Shown: piece by piece, positions 9,053 through 17,960 of the stretch
Layout of the letters: every line of letters begins with the position of its first letter
How positions within the stretch are numbered: position 1 is the first letter of the stretch
Origin: G963422705 sp963422705
GTDB lineage: Bacteria; Poribacteria; WGA-4E; WGA-3G
NCBI GenBank assembly: GCA_963422705.1
Contig: OY730443.1
Coordinates: 992,001 to 1,056,000 of the forward strand
Length of the DNA stretch: 64,000 nt
Direction: 5' to 3'
The notes under the pieces: generated by a model
Seen by the model: only the letters and a program-made list of their open reading frames with translations
What the model was told of the DNA's origin: nothing
Database searches by the model: none
Translations under genes and position numbers: made by a program

Positions 9053-9877
9053 TTAGTTAAGGTATGGGGTAACAATTTCGCGTTCCACTGCTAAACCTTC
9101 CCATTCGTCAGGGCCGGGGCCGTCGTATATGAGGGTATGTGGGCCAGAAAAACCGGCTTTTTGGGTGAGTTCTAAGCATTGGATATAATCATCTTTTTCC
9201 AATTCGCGTGCGGAAGTGAAATGTGCTTTCGTATGACACGATTCCGCCCACGAAGCAATTGCGGTGAGTTCCTCATATTTTGTAGCCCCACGCCAATTGC
9301 CGAAATCTAAGCAGAGTCCTACTTTGCCATCTAACCCACCTAAAATGGTATTGACATTATCCGGCGTGGAAAAGATGGAGAACCAGTTTTCGCTCATTAA
9401 ACGGAGCCCAACGGTTTCTGCGCGTTCCGCGAGATGTCCAAGGACATTGCGGCTTTGTGCCAAAGTGGATTCAGACGGGGCCGCTTTGCCGCCAATGACT
9501 CTCGCGCATGTCGCGGTGAGCTCCCCCGCAATATCGAGCCAGTTTTCAATCCACGCGATATCGCGGGCAGATTCGGACAGATGTGTGATGTCCCCATCAT
9601 CAATTAATAATGAGAAAAGTTCAACATCCGCATCTGATAAGGCCCCACGAAGTTCTGATAAATACGACTTCTCGACAGAGGGCAAATGGAAGTGGCAAAT
9701 CTCTAAGGTGTGGATACCGAATTCAGCGATGCGGTTAGGTAATTCCAGCAAGGAAATTGAGCCTTTATTATGCGTTTCAACAGGAATGTGCATACCGTTT
9801 GCTGGAGAGGTGAACTCGGGGCGCCCAAGTTGTCGATGCAAACTCCACGTTGAAACGGAGAGGCGAGGTTTTGACAT
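9053..9877 (-). CDS. Sugar phosphate isomerase/epimerase
   Basis: The 274-residue TIM-barrel protein belongs to the xylose-isomerase-like family. It shows LSVSTWSLHRQLG at the start, LEICHFHLPS, a long amphipathic helix pair, RLMSENW (metal Glu), LCLDFGNWRG (metal Asp) and CHTKAHF (metal His). An insertion of about 25 residues after the first strand is unusual. The function is metal-dependent isomerisation or epimerisation of an unknown sugar. It is upstream of the DUF6807 gene and downstream of the MFS transporter, which could import the substrate. Confidence 0.8.
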   Translation of the reverse strand: MSKPRLSVSTWSLHRQLGRPEFTSPANGMHIPVETHNKGSISLLELPNRIAEFGIHTLEICHFHLPSVEKSYLSELRGALSDADVELFSLLIDDGDITHLSESARDIAWIENWLDIAGELTATCARVIGGKAAPSESTLAQSRNVLGHLAERAETVGLRLMSENWFSIFSTPDNVNTILGGLDGKVGLCLDFGNWRGATKYEELTAIASWAESCHTKAHFTSARELEKDDYIQCLELTQKAGFSGPHTLIYDGPGPDEWEGLAVEREIVTPYLN

Positions 9878-9971
9878 AATTTAAATTTCTCCAAAATTGC
9901 AGAAAGAACATAGAAAGTAGTCGGCACACACTTCGCGGTAATGTAAACCCCGTTCAATTTCCTTCCTCTCA

Positions 9972-11246
9972 TCAAGCATTCTGCGAGAACCGTGGTTCTT
10001 CCAATCGGAAGGTTAACAAAAAACCGAGCAAAACGAGTGCTGCACAACTAATGAAAACCGGTTCAAAGGCGAATTGCTCAATGAGGGCTCCAACCAAAGG
10101 TGAAACAAACAAAGGAATTGCCTGAAAAAGACTCATCACCCCGAGATATTGCGGATGTTTCTCCTCCGGCGCGATTTCAAGGGTGTAGTTTGTGACGATG
10201 CGACTCGACACCGGGGTGAACCCAATCAGGGCGAAGATAATCCAGTATAACTGTGCTCCGGAAGGGATTTGACTCATGCTGATTGCTAATAATGGCGTCA
10301 AAGTACTTATTAATATCAGCAGTCGCAAAACGAATCGGTTACCCGCCCGGTCTGCGATGTTGCCCAGGATACCTGCCCCAACAGCATTGGATGCGTTTTG
10401 TGCAACTATCAGCGCGACGAAGCCGGAAGGAGCAAGTCCTAATGCACGTTTCCCAAAAACTGCATAGTGTGGAAAAAGGGGCCACGCAGAATAAAAAAGT
10501 AAGATAACCAGCGCAAATCGCCGAAAATTTCTATCATCTCTCAATAAGAGCAGGGCATCACCGAGAAATTTAAAAAAAGGCGCCCCGCTTTGTGCCGGCG
10601 ATGGGAGTTCTTTAAACCAGATACTGACGGCAGCGGCAACACCGAACGCTGTCGCCGTCGCACCAAAAAGCATTTCATAGTGCGGCGGACTCCCGGAAAG
10701 CCAATGTGGTAGAAGGTAAAAAGCAATTCCAATCGCAAGTGTACAACCGATGATATTAGAATAAGCGAGGAGTCTACCCCGCTTTTCCGGACTAATCAGT
10801 TTACCTTGTAAGGTTCCATTAGCCAGAAGATGGCAACCTACCGCGAGCCAGTGCAGCGTGCATAGAACAAGAAAAGTCGGAATAATAATATTTGATGACA
10901 AATTTGTTAAACTTAATATTATCGACAGGATGCACCACGGAATGGAAAAACTGAACGCTGTGAAAACGAAAAATGCTTGCTTTTTCCGCATTCGCGCGAC
11001 TTGTTGCGCAATCAGAAACTGCGGCAAACTTTGTCCGATTCGAAGAATGAGGGGGAGTAAGCCGCGGATGGTACCTGACGAGGTATAAGTATCAATAAAC
11101 GCTGGAATCACCACAGATTCAGCTTTGAACATCCAACCGAGACGCATCAGAATTTGGTTAAGCCCGAAAACAATTAAATTACGTTTCTCATGTGGATAAG
11201 GTTTTTTCAAACCGACATTTGCCGAACCGGAGACACGCTTATTCAT
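9972..11246 (-). CDS. Major facilitator superfamily transporter
   Basis: This 424-residue protein has about twelve predicted membrane segments in two halves, split by a polar loop near residue 210. The N-terminal half has the Arg/Lys-rich loop ARMRKKQAF between segments 2 and 3, and GNIADRAGNRFVLR gives the equivalent loop of the second half. The family moves small solutes by ion-coupled facilitated transport across the inner membrane. The substrate cannot be read from sequence; the neighbouring isomerase and DUF6807 genes suggest a sugar or sugar derivative. The C-terminus overlaps nothing and the gene ends 94 bases before the isomerase start. Confidence 0.8.
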   Translation of the reverse strand: MNKRVSGSANVGLKKPYPHEKRNLIVFGLNQILMRLGWMFKAESVVIPAFIDTYTSSGTIRGLLPLILRIGQSLPQFLIAQQVARMRKKQAFFVFTAFSFSIPWCILSIILSLTNLSSNIIIPTFLVLCTLHWLAVGCHLLANGTLQGKLISPEKRGRLLAYSNIIGCTLAIGIAFYLLPHWLSGSPPHYEMLFGATATAFGVAAAVSIWFKELPSPAQSGAPFFKFLGDALLLLRDDRNFRRFALVILLFYSAWPLFPHYAVFGKRALGLAPSGFVALIVAQNASNAVGAGILGNIADRAGNRFVLRLLILISTLTPLLAISMSQIPSGAQLYWIIFALIGFTPVSSRIVTNYTLEIAPEEKHPQYLGVMSLFQAIPLFVSPLVGALIEQFAFEPVFISCAALVLLGFLLTFRLEEPRFSQNA

Positions 11247-11457
11247 TAAGATTCCATTCGTTTCTTAACAGATTTGTAAATTCTTTGTCCAATAGGTTTG
11301 AAGCGGCATCGCTTCACTTTTTGGAAAAGCCAGAGCCCATAGGTTCCCAAACCCGTTTCGTTACCAAAGAAATGCAAAAAGCTCCTGCCTGTTCCGCGAG
11401 CAAAACATTCGGTTTTGTGCTACAGTGGCTTTTCCACTAAGGTGTTTCTTGTTCTCT

Positions 11458-12639
11458 TTATGAAACATGATGCTCACTTAACAATGATTTGAAATACATA
11501 TCTAATTCGGACTCTACCCGCTGGTTCTCTACCGGATTCATCTGAAAATGTTTTTCTAGAAAAGGATGATGTCTAACAGTATCACTGATGAAACACGTTC
11601 TATATTGTCTGAACAGCGCATCATCTATAAGAACATCACAATTCCCGAAATAGAACGGAAGTCTATGCAGATTTCTTTTGAACACATCTACATAGGCATA
11701 ATAATCTAATTTTCGTTTATCAATTACAATCGTATTTTCACGATAACTTTTAACAAAAGTGCGATTTCTCTTTAAGGCGTTGATGTCCCGCATTGTCCAA
11801 AAAAATAGAGAATCAGCATTTTTAGAGCGATGGATATCTCCCGCGGAAAACAAGTGCTCATCATATATCAGCCGGTTCTTCTTCTTCTTCGGATATTTAT
11901 CAATGTACCGAGTAATATAATCGTAATCGCTAAGACAAAAACCACTTTTCCCTGCTATACGAAAACGAAAGGAGCGGATAAAACTGTACGTCATTCCTTG
12001 AGTATCTCTCCGATAAAGAGCCAGAACAATTGGGAAAGGCGTGAGTTTTGCTGATTCAGGAAATTCCCAGCTGCTGATTAATAAACCATCTATCAATCTA
12101 TAATTCGTCGTGAATTCCTTTAATTTTCTAAAGTTAGTGGGCTTAATTAAATAAGACAATGGGTGCAAAACAGAAATAACATCTGCTTCAAGTTTATCAT
12201 AGGAGCGGAGAAATGATATTCCTAAGTCGCAACTAGCTATACTTTCATCAACGTCAAAATTGATACATTTGATACTTTGGCGAATCAGGGATGTTTTATC
12301 ATTATACGGTGGGTTTCCAACGACTATCAAATCAGCATCCTGGGGAATACCAAATCTTGCTCTTGATACGTTGCATAAAGAGTTTGCCTGAAAGAACCGA
12401 ACTTTATCATTGTTCTGTTTCGCTACATTGATTGCAGTTGTGTCTATATCACATCCAATTGTGCTAGACTGCCCACAATTTTTCAGAAAATCCCCATATC
12501 CGCACGCACTATCAAAGACAATTGCCTGTGAATGCACATAAGGTGCGATTAAGTTCCAGGCGATATTCACAATATCAGTGGGAGTATAGTAGCTCCCAAA
12601 ATTCACCCTGCTCTGATACGTTAAGTGCGCTTGCCTCAT
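11458..12639 (-). CDS. N6-adenine DNA methyltransferase (Eco57I/TaqI-like), apparently orphan
   Basis: The 393-residue protein has FGSYYTPTDIV near residues 14-24, the YTP element of Eco57I-like and HsdM-like methylases. It also has SAM-binding motif I (VFDSACGYGDFL, 41-52), an acidic motif II (GCDIDTTAINVA) and the catalytic motif IV NPPY at 109-112. These mark a gamma-class adenine-N6 methylase. The C-terminal half, probably target recognition, is unfamiliar and rich in Lys/Arg/Tyr/Phe. No restriction endonuclease gene is adjacent. Its base composition looks more AT-rich than its neighbours, suggesting acquisition by transfer. It follows the hydrolase gene by 10 bases. No clear Shine-Dalgarno is present. 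Confidence 0.75.
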   Translation of the reverse strand: MRQAHLTYQSRVNFGSYYTPTDIVNIAWNLIAPYVHSQAIVFDSACGYGDFLKNCGQSSTIGCDIDTTAINVAKQNNDKVRFFQANSLCNVSRARFGIPQDADLIVVGNPPYNDKTSLIRQSIKCINFDVDESIASCDLGISFLRSYDKLEADVISVLHPLSYLIKPTNFRKLKEFTTNYRLIDGLLISSWEFPESAKLTPFPIVLALYRRDTQGMTYSFIRSFRFRIAGKSGFCLSDYDYITRYIDKYPKKKKNRLIYDEHLFSAGDIHRSKNADSLFFWTMRDINALKRNRTFVKSYRENTIVIDKRKLDYYAYVDVFKRNLHRLPFYFGNCDVLIDDALFRQYRTCFISDTVRHHPFLEKHFQMNPVENQRVESELDMYFKSLLSEHHVS

Positions 12640-12649
12640 TTTTGTTCAA

Positions 12650-13366
12650 TTATAGGTTTTTGTCAATCCAAGCGACGACGTTTTCAACCATGACAACGGT
12701 GGCATCACCAGAAAAAACATGGTCAGCCCCGGGGAGTTCAAGAAGTTCTGTGCGTTCATTTGCATAATGAAGGATGTCGTGGCTATCTTGAATTGGTACG
12801 ATATCGTCTTCTGTGCCGTGAACCAATAGCCAGGGAATATCAAATTTGCTTGCCTCTTTTTCGATGCTATTAATCGTTGCCATGTCATCCATATAGGCTT
12901 GTGAGAGTGGACAATCGGGTTCATCCCACATGAAACCTTCATCGGGTATAACATCTCCGAATTCGCGTTGAGCGAAGGCTTTCGTGTGTACCATGCCTGC
13001 TAGGGAGACGAGGCAGTGGATACGTTTATCGATAGCAGTCCGCATCACACCAACTGCCCCTCCCATACTATGTCCGACATAGCAGAGCTTACCTGCGCTA
13101 AGCGTGTCAATGACGTGGCCGAGTTCAGCAACCTCTTTGGTGACAGTAGCGTCTGTAAACGCGCCTTCCGAATCACCGTTGCCGGCGAATGAGAATCGCA
13201 AGGCGGAGATACCAGCATTAGCAAGCCCTTCCGCCAAAGCAACAAGGGCAGGCCGGTCTTTGTTGCCAGTAACCCCATGTCCGATTACCACAATTCTGGC
13301 AGTCTCACCTTTATGAAAGGTATAATCGAGAGATTCGCCGTATTCGTTTCTAATGTTCCCAAACAT
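12650..13366 (-). CDS. Alpha/beta hydrolase
   Basis: The 238-residue protein has the complete hydrolase triad arrangement: nucleophile Ser in GHSMGG (about residue 98), acid Asp in VHGTEDDIVP, and His in PGADHVF. The oxyanion region VIGHGVTGNKDRP and the FSFAGNGDSEG strand place it with the serine aminopeptidase S33/FrsA-like esterases. It probably hydrolyses an ester or acyl substrate in the cytoplasm, as no signal peptide is seen. It lies just upstream of the methyltransferase gene on the same strand. Confidence 0.82.
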   Translation of the reverse strand: MFGNIRNEYGESLDYTFHKGETARIVVIGHGVTGNKDRPALVALAEGLANAGISALRFSFAGNGDSEGAFTDATVTKEVAELGHVIDTLSAGKLCYVGHSMGGAVGVMRTAIDKRIHCLVSLAGMVHTKAFAQREFGDVIPDEGFMWDEPDCPLSQAYMDDMATINSIEKEASKFDIPWLLVHGTEDDIVPIQDSHDILHYANERTELLELPGADHVFSGDATVVMVENVVAWIDKNL

Positions 13367-13461
13367 AAAATTGTAGGGCGGAGTCCCCCCGCCCGAACTT
13401 CCCCTCTATGATAAGGCGATATCCGAACAATCGCCCTCTCTATTATTCAACTTACAGGCAC

Positions 13462-15760
13462 TTAGTGTCCATTGTTTTTCAACGCCTGAACTACCTTCTC
13501 CGGTTTAATAGGTAATTCGTTAATCCTGACTCCAACCGCGTCCCTGACGGCATTTGCCATCGTGGCCAAGGTGGGCGTAATCGGCGGTTCTCCAACCCCT
13601 TTAGCACCATAGGGGCCATTGGGGGCGGGGACTTCAACGATGACAGATTCTACGGTGGGCAGGTCGGCGGAGGTTGGGACGCGGTAATCGACAAAGCCGG
13701 GGTTAACATTGCCGTTTTCGTTGTACTGCATCTCTTCCATCATTGCCCAGGCGTATCCTTGCACGGTGCCCCCTTCAATTTGCCCTTCAACCGCCATTGG
13801 GTTGATTGCAAATCCGACATCTTGCGAAGCAACCAGTTTAAGGACGCGTGTCTTCCCGGTTTCCGGATCCACTTCAACTTTAGCAATTTGCGCTGCGAGG
13901 GCGGGGGTACTGGCTTGCCGGGCAAAGGAACCTTTTCCGACAATCGGGCCACCTGTAGTTGAAAGACTATAGGCTGCCAATTCGCCTAACGAAATTGATT
14001 TGGGCGAAGCCGCGCTGATAATGTGAACAGCGCCATCTCGGAGTTCAAGCGTGTCAACGTTGGTATTGAGCCGCTCCGATGCGAGTTCGATAATTCGCTG
14101 GTGCGTATCTTCGGCCGCCAATTTAGCGGTGTTTCCCATGGTGAAGGTGACGACACTCCCGCCGGAACCTGTTGAATAGGGCGCGGAATCCGTATCACCG
14201 CGGGTGATAGATACGTTTTCGTAAGGCACGGTAAGGATTTCGGCGATAATCTGTGAAATCGCCGTATCTGTCCCTGTAATATCCATAGAACCATGGAAGA
14301 TTCGAACGCTGCCATCTTCATGAACAGAGACATAGACTCCCCCCGGACCGCACCCGTTCGTCCAATCGCCTACAGCAACGCCCCAGCCCTGGTTTTCACT
14401 AGCCTCACGGTTCCACCATCCCGCAGCATTAGCGACAGCTTCCAAAGTCTCCTTGTAGCCAACTTTGGGTTCGCTTCCGCCCGCTGGAATGTCATCACCT
14501 TCTTCACGCATATTCTTCATCCGGAATTCGACAGCATCCATTCCGATGCGTCGTGCAATTTCATCAAGTTGTGATTCTCCAGCAAAAATGGCTTGCGGTG
14601 CGCCCGGGGCGCGATAGGCGGCCCGTTCCAGATTTGTTGGTGTGAACGCCATAAGCATCTACCTTAAGATTTGGGATTTTATAGACACCACGTACCCGAA
14701 TCGTACTGCCGATAGAAGCACCGGAGACAGAACCTGAATCCCAGAAAGCGAGTGCCTCACGAGCGAGAATCCGTCCGTCCCGGGTTGCCCCGGTTTTAAG
14801 TTTAATAACGCAACCGGGGGCCGGCCTGCCATCGAGGAATTCTTCTTCGCGCGTCATCTGGACGCGCACAGGCCGGCCTGTTTTTTGTGAAAGGAGTACG
14901 GCCGGAATGTGTGTAATGATGACGCCAAAACGTCCGCCAAAGCCGCCGCCCATCGTGGTTCCGATAACGTTGACATGGGTGAGAGGAATACCCAATGTGC
15001 CCGCGATTCCAGAACGGATTGCGAAAGGACCCTGCGTTGATGCCCAGACAGTAACCTTGCCTGAGGACGCTGCACTAGCAACCGAGACATGAGGTTCCAT
15101 ATAGGTTTGGTGAACCCGCGGAATCACATAAGTATCTTCAACCACCACATCTGCCTCGGCGAAGCCTTTCTCAACGTCGCCCGCTTCGGAATGACTTTCG
15201 GCAGAGATGTTATAATAAATTTCACCGGGGTACTTTTCTAATTCTGACTCCAACTCGCGAATTTTATCCGCGTGTTCATTTTCTTTATCACGCGAGAGCT
15301 TCCGAATCTCTGCGCTGACGTTGCGCCGATTTGGACCGTCTTTTGTCGCATCACCATGTAAACGGGGCGCCGACGGTTTAATCGCTTCCATAACATCTTG
15401 CACAACGGGCAGAACTTCATATTCAATCTTAATTAACGCTGCGGCTTCTTCCGCCACATCGGCGTCAGTAGCAGCAACAGCAGCAAGGGGTTCGCCTAAG
15501 TAAAGCACCTTATCGGTAGCAAACACTCGGCGGCCGCTCGGGACATCTGCTTGGGTAATGATTGCTCTGACACCCGGTAGTTTTTCGGCCGCGCTCGTGT
15601 CAATATTGAGTATATTTGCATGCGCATACTCGCTTCGCACCAATTTGCCATAGAGCATCCCGGCCGGGTGAACATCTGCACCGTATTGCGCGGCCCCTGT
15701 TACTTTTTCGACGGCATCAACCCGCGCGACTTTTTTACCAACAATCGTATATTCTGACAT
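13462..15760 (-). pseudogene. Xanthine-dehydrogenase-family molybdopterin-binding large subunit, single-base frameshift
   Basis: Two overlapping reading frames together encode one large subunit. The upstream frame starts MSEYTIVGKKVARVDAVEKV at 15760 and carries GGGFGGRFG. The second frame carries AYRAPGAPQA, the Moco-binding segment, and KGVGEPPITPT, with the Glu of the active site. The frames join cleanly if one C is removed around 14619-14621: HTNKSGTG would then run straight into AYRAPGAPQA. The total span of 2299 bases is one more than a multiple of three, giving 765 residues after correction, the normal length. AGGAG precedes the start. The subunit would bind the Mo-cytosine-dinucleotide cofactor and oxidise an aldehyde or N-heterocycle. 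It may be a true pseudogene or a sequencing error. Confidence 0.8.
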
Positions 15761-15825
15761 ACGACTCTCCTATGAAATATCTATGGGAGGTTCCTCAAGT
15801 AGTAAGAGCGTTCTCCCATGAAACC

Positions 15826-16056
15826 TTATGTACTTGCAACAAGCTGATTTAGTTTACCGCGGCTAAGTGCAGTGTTGCATCTTTTGCAGACGCTCACCGT
15901 ATTTTCACCGACTTCCCGGCTATAAAGCACTTTGACACCGGTACGTCCACAGACAGGACAGGTACCGCGTCCATTGTTATATTCACCGGTATGGGTAATA
16001 CCTTTTGTATCAATATAGAAGTGCTTGATGCCTTTTCCACGATGTGTTTTTGCCAT
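15826..16056 (-). CDS. Small zinc-ribbon protein inside the molybdoenzyme operon
   Basis: The 76-residue protein has two Cys pairs, CPVC at about residues 33-36 and CKRC near 57-60, spaced as in a zinc ribbon, with a basic N-terminus (MAKTHRGKGIKHFYID). A very good ribosome-binding site, AGGAGG, lies six bases before the ATG, which supports translation. I do not recognise the family. It lies between the iron-sulfur and molybdenum subunit genes on the same strand, so a role in maturation or regulation of that enzyme is possible but only inferred. A housekeeping nucleic-acid-binding role is the alternative. Confidence 0.7.
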   Translation of the reverse strand: MAKTHRGKGIKHFYIDTKGITHTGEYNNGRGTCPVCGRTGVKVLYSREVGENTVSVCKRCNTALSRGKLNQLVAST

Positions 16057-16074
16057 TTTTCCTCCTATTCACGT

Positions 16075-16554
16075 TTACGCAGTTATCTTCATTTCTTCCG
16101 CGGCTTGAATAACCGCTTCAAGAATCTTGGTATACCCGGTGCATCGACAGATATTCCCACCGAGGGCATGTCGGAACTCCTCCTCTGTCCGGCTAGGGTT
16201 CTCATCTAACAGCGCTTTGGATGCCATGATGAAACCCGGCGTACAGAAACCGCACTGGTAACCACCGGTATCAATAAAGGCTTGTTGAACTGGATGGAGC
16301 GCGCCATCCGCGGCGAGCCCTTCAATCGTCGTAATTTCTTTATTCGCAGCGGTGACGCCGAGTATCATGCAAGATGTGACGGCTTTACCGTCAACAATAA
16401 CAGTGCAAGCACCGCAGTCCCCGGTGCTACATCCTTCTTTTGTGCCGGTTAAACCAATGGTGTCGCGCAGCACGGCAAGCAGTGTTTTGCGCGGTTCAAT
16501 CAGCAAATCGTTATCGTCCCCGTTGACGGTTAAAGTAACTGGAAGTTTTGCCAT
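16075..16554 (-). CDS. (2Fe-2S)-binding small subunit of the molybdoenzyme
   Basis: This 159-residue protein has two domains. The N-terminal plant-ferredoxin-like domain carries CSTGDCGACTV and a later Cys (SCMILG), the ligands of the distal 2Fe-2S cluster. The C-terminal four-helix domain carries CGFCTPG and CRCTGY, the ligands of the proximal cluster next to the molybdenum cofactor. All eight Cys are visible. It passes electrons from the Mo site to the FAD subunit. Length and motif order match CoxS-type subunits. It is encoded between the FAD subunit and the zinc-ribbon gene. Confidence 0.93.
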   Translation of the reverse strand: MAKLPVTLTVNGDDNDLLIEPRKTLLAVLRDTIGLTGTKEGCSTGDCGACTVIVDGKAVTSCMILGVTAANKEITTIEGLAADGALHPVQQAFIDTGGYQCGFCTPGFIMASKALLDENPSRTEEEFRHALGGNICRCTGYTKILEAVIQAAEEMKITA

Positions 16555-16655
16555 TTTTTATCGAATCCTCAAATGTATTTTCCTTGGCGGGAACATCTAC
16601 TTGTTCATTAACGTGTGGGTTAAGGACGGTTCAAGCCAAGAGGTTAATCAAAATG

Positions 16656-17516
16656 CTATTCACGACTTAGTGCTCTCGCGACAGCTTCTTCAACGGTGCG
16701 TTTAGTCAGAACATAAACCATTTTCCTACGATGTTCCGCGGAGCACCGTAAATCGGATATGGGGCTACACGCTGCCGCAGCTGCTTCACCGGCTTGCAAA
16801 AGAAGGGTGTCGCTGAGGGATTCCCCTTTTAGTAATTCTTCAGCTTCCGTCGCGCGAATTGGCGTTGGGGCAACAGCGGCAAGGCCAATCCGGGCATCTG
16901 TAATTGTGTCGTTGTCCATATCGACGGCCGCGGCAACACCGATAAACGCCAAATCCATCACTTCGCGAATTTTATGTTTGATATAGTGTGAACCCGAAGC
17001 GGGAGCCGTCAGACGAAACCGGGTAATAATCTCACCAGGACCTAATACAGTTTGCCCCGGACCGGTGAAAAGGGCATGAATTGGAACGGTGCGTTCACCC
17101 CCGGCATTGGCAATGTCAATCTGTGCATCAAGCGCAAGTAACCCCGCAACGGTATCAGCAGCGGGTGAAGCGTGCGCGATATTCCCACCAAGCGTCGCAA
17201 GGTTACGGATTTGGATTGAACCGATTTCTGCAGCGCCCTCTGCAAGTGCTGTGTAATCTTTTTGGATGTCTGCGGAGCGCTCAATTTCACGCACCTTTGT
17301 CATCGCCCCAATACTGATACCGTCATTCGCATCAACCGCGATACCGGAAAGTCCGTCTATTTTTTCTAAACTGATGACGGATTCTGGCATCTCGCTCAGT
17401 GCCTTCATACCGATAATTAAGTCTGTTCCGCCGGCAAGCAGTTGTGCATCCTCTTGTGAGAACAAACGGGATGCTTCAGCAAGTGTGGTGGGTTGAAAAA
17501 AATCAAAACTTTTCAC
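16656..17516 (-). CDS. FAD-binding medium subunit of the molybdoenzyme
   Basis: The 286-residue protein belongs to the CoxM/XdhB family. It has LLAGGTDLI (about residues 29-37) and TLGGNIAHASPAADT (about 107-121), both of which bind FAD, and a C-terminal CO-dehydrogenase flavoprotein domain ending near RRKMVYVLTKRTV. It accepts electrons from the iron-sulfur subunit and passes them on to a cytosolic or membrane acceptor. Translation begins at GTG 17516, since GGAGG lies eight bases upstream and the ATG two bases before it leads into a stop. It is the first gene of the operon FAD, Fe-S, zinc ribbon, Mo subunit. Confidence 0.92.
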   Translation of the reverse strand: MKSFDFFQPTTLAEASRLFSQEDAQLLAGGTDLIIGMKALSEMPESVISLEKIDGLSGIAVDANDGISIGAMTKVREIERSADIQKDYTALAEGAAEIGSIQIRNLATLGGNIAHASPAADTVAGLLALDAQIDIANAGGERTVPIHALFTGPGQTVLGPGEIITRFRLTAPASGSHYIKHKIREVMDLAFIGVAAAVDMDNDTITDARIGLAAVAPTPIRATEAEELLKGESLSDTLLLQAGEAAAAACSPISDLRCSAEHRRKMVYVLTKRTVEEAVARALSRE

Positions 17517-17960
17517 ATTTAATCCTCCGTTTCATAAAACCCAAAGGGCAAAGACAACTTTCTATGTCCTTACCACTTGCTATTTGGATAAGTGAACGAG
17601 TTAGAATTGCGTTACGATATATTCCGTGTTTGTTTTTAGAAGTGTGACTACTTTCTCAATGATGGGAGGGCTGCAAGCATCCGGTTTCCCCTTTCTACTG
17701 AAGTGAATCCCGCTCTGTAGATGTCTGTAGATGCCCGAACGCTCTGTTTTTCAGTACGTCCAATGAGGGAACAAATGCAGTAATCCTTAATTTCGCTGTC
17801 CATTCGTAATATTTTATAACAATTCTGAGAAGTTGTCAAGATTAAAAAAAGAAAGAAAGAAAAGCGGGCCGGGCGTCTTGATGAGTAGAATACACGTGTC
17901 GATAAATCGCCCTGCCAGCATGATATCTCGGTGATTTTTCGTTTGAATTCAGGATAGTTC
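17517..17960. other. Intergenic region upstream of the molybdoenzyme operon
   Basis: This 444-base stretch separates the start of the FAD subunit gene from the end of the Gfo/Idh/MocA gene. No convincing gene, RNA or promoter was found. A minus-strand open frame of 139 codons overlaps both the gap and the oxidoreductase gene but has no family features and a low-complexity Phe/Arg/Ser-rich middle; it is not called. A short tandem TGTAGATG(T/C)C lies near 17718. Confidence 0.5.

Noticed and set aside
9264..9884. 206-codon plus-strand frame opposite the sugar isomerase
   Set aside because: Serine-rich low-complexity shadow of a clear isomerase gene.
11247..11457. tRNA or other RNA gene in the gap between the MFS and methyltransferase genes
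   Set aside because: No cloverleaf or T-loop sequence was found; the same check was negative in the other larger gaps.
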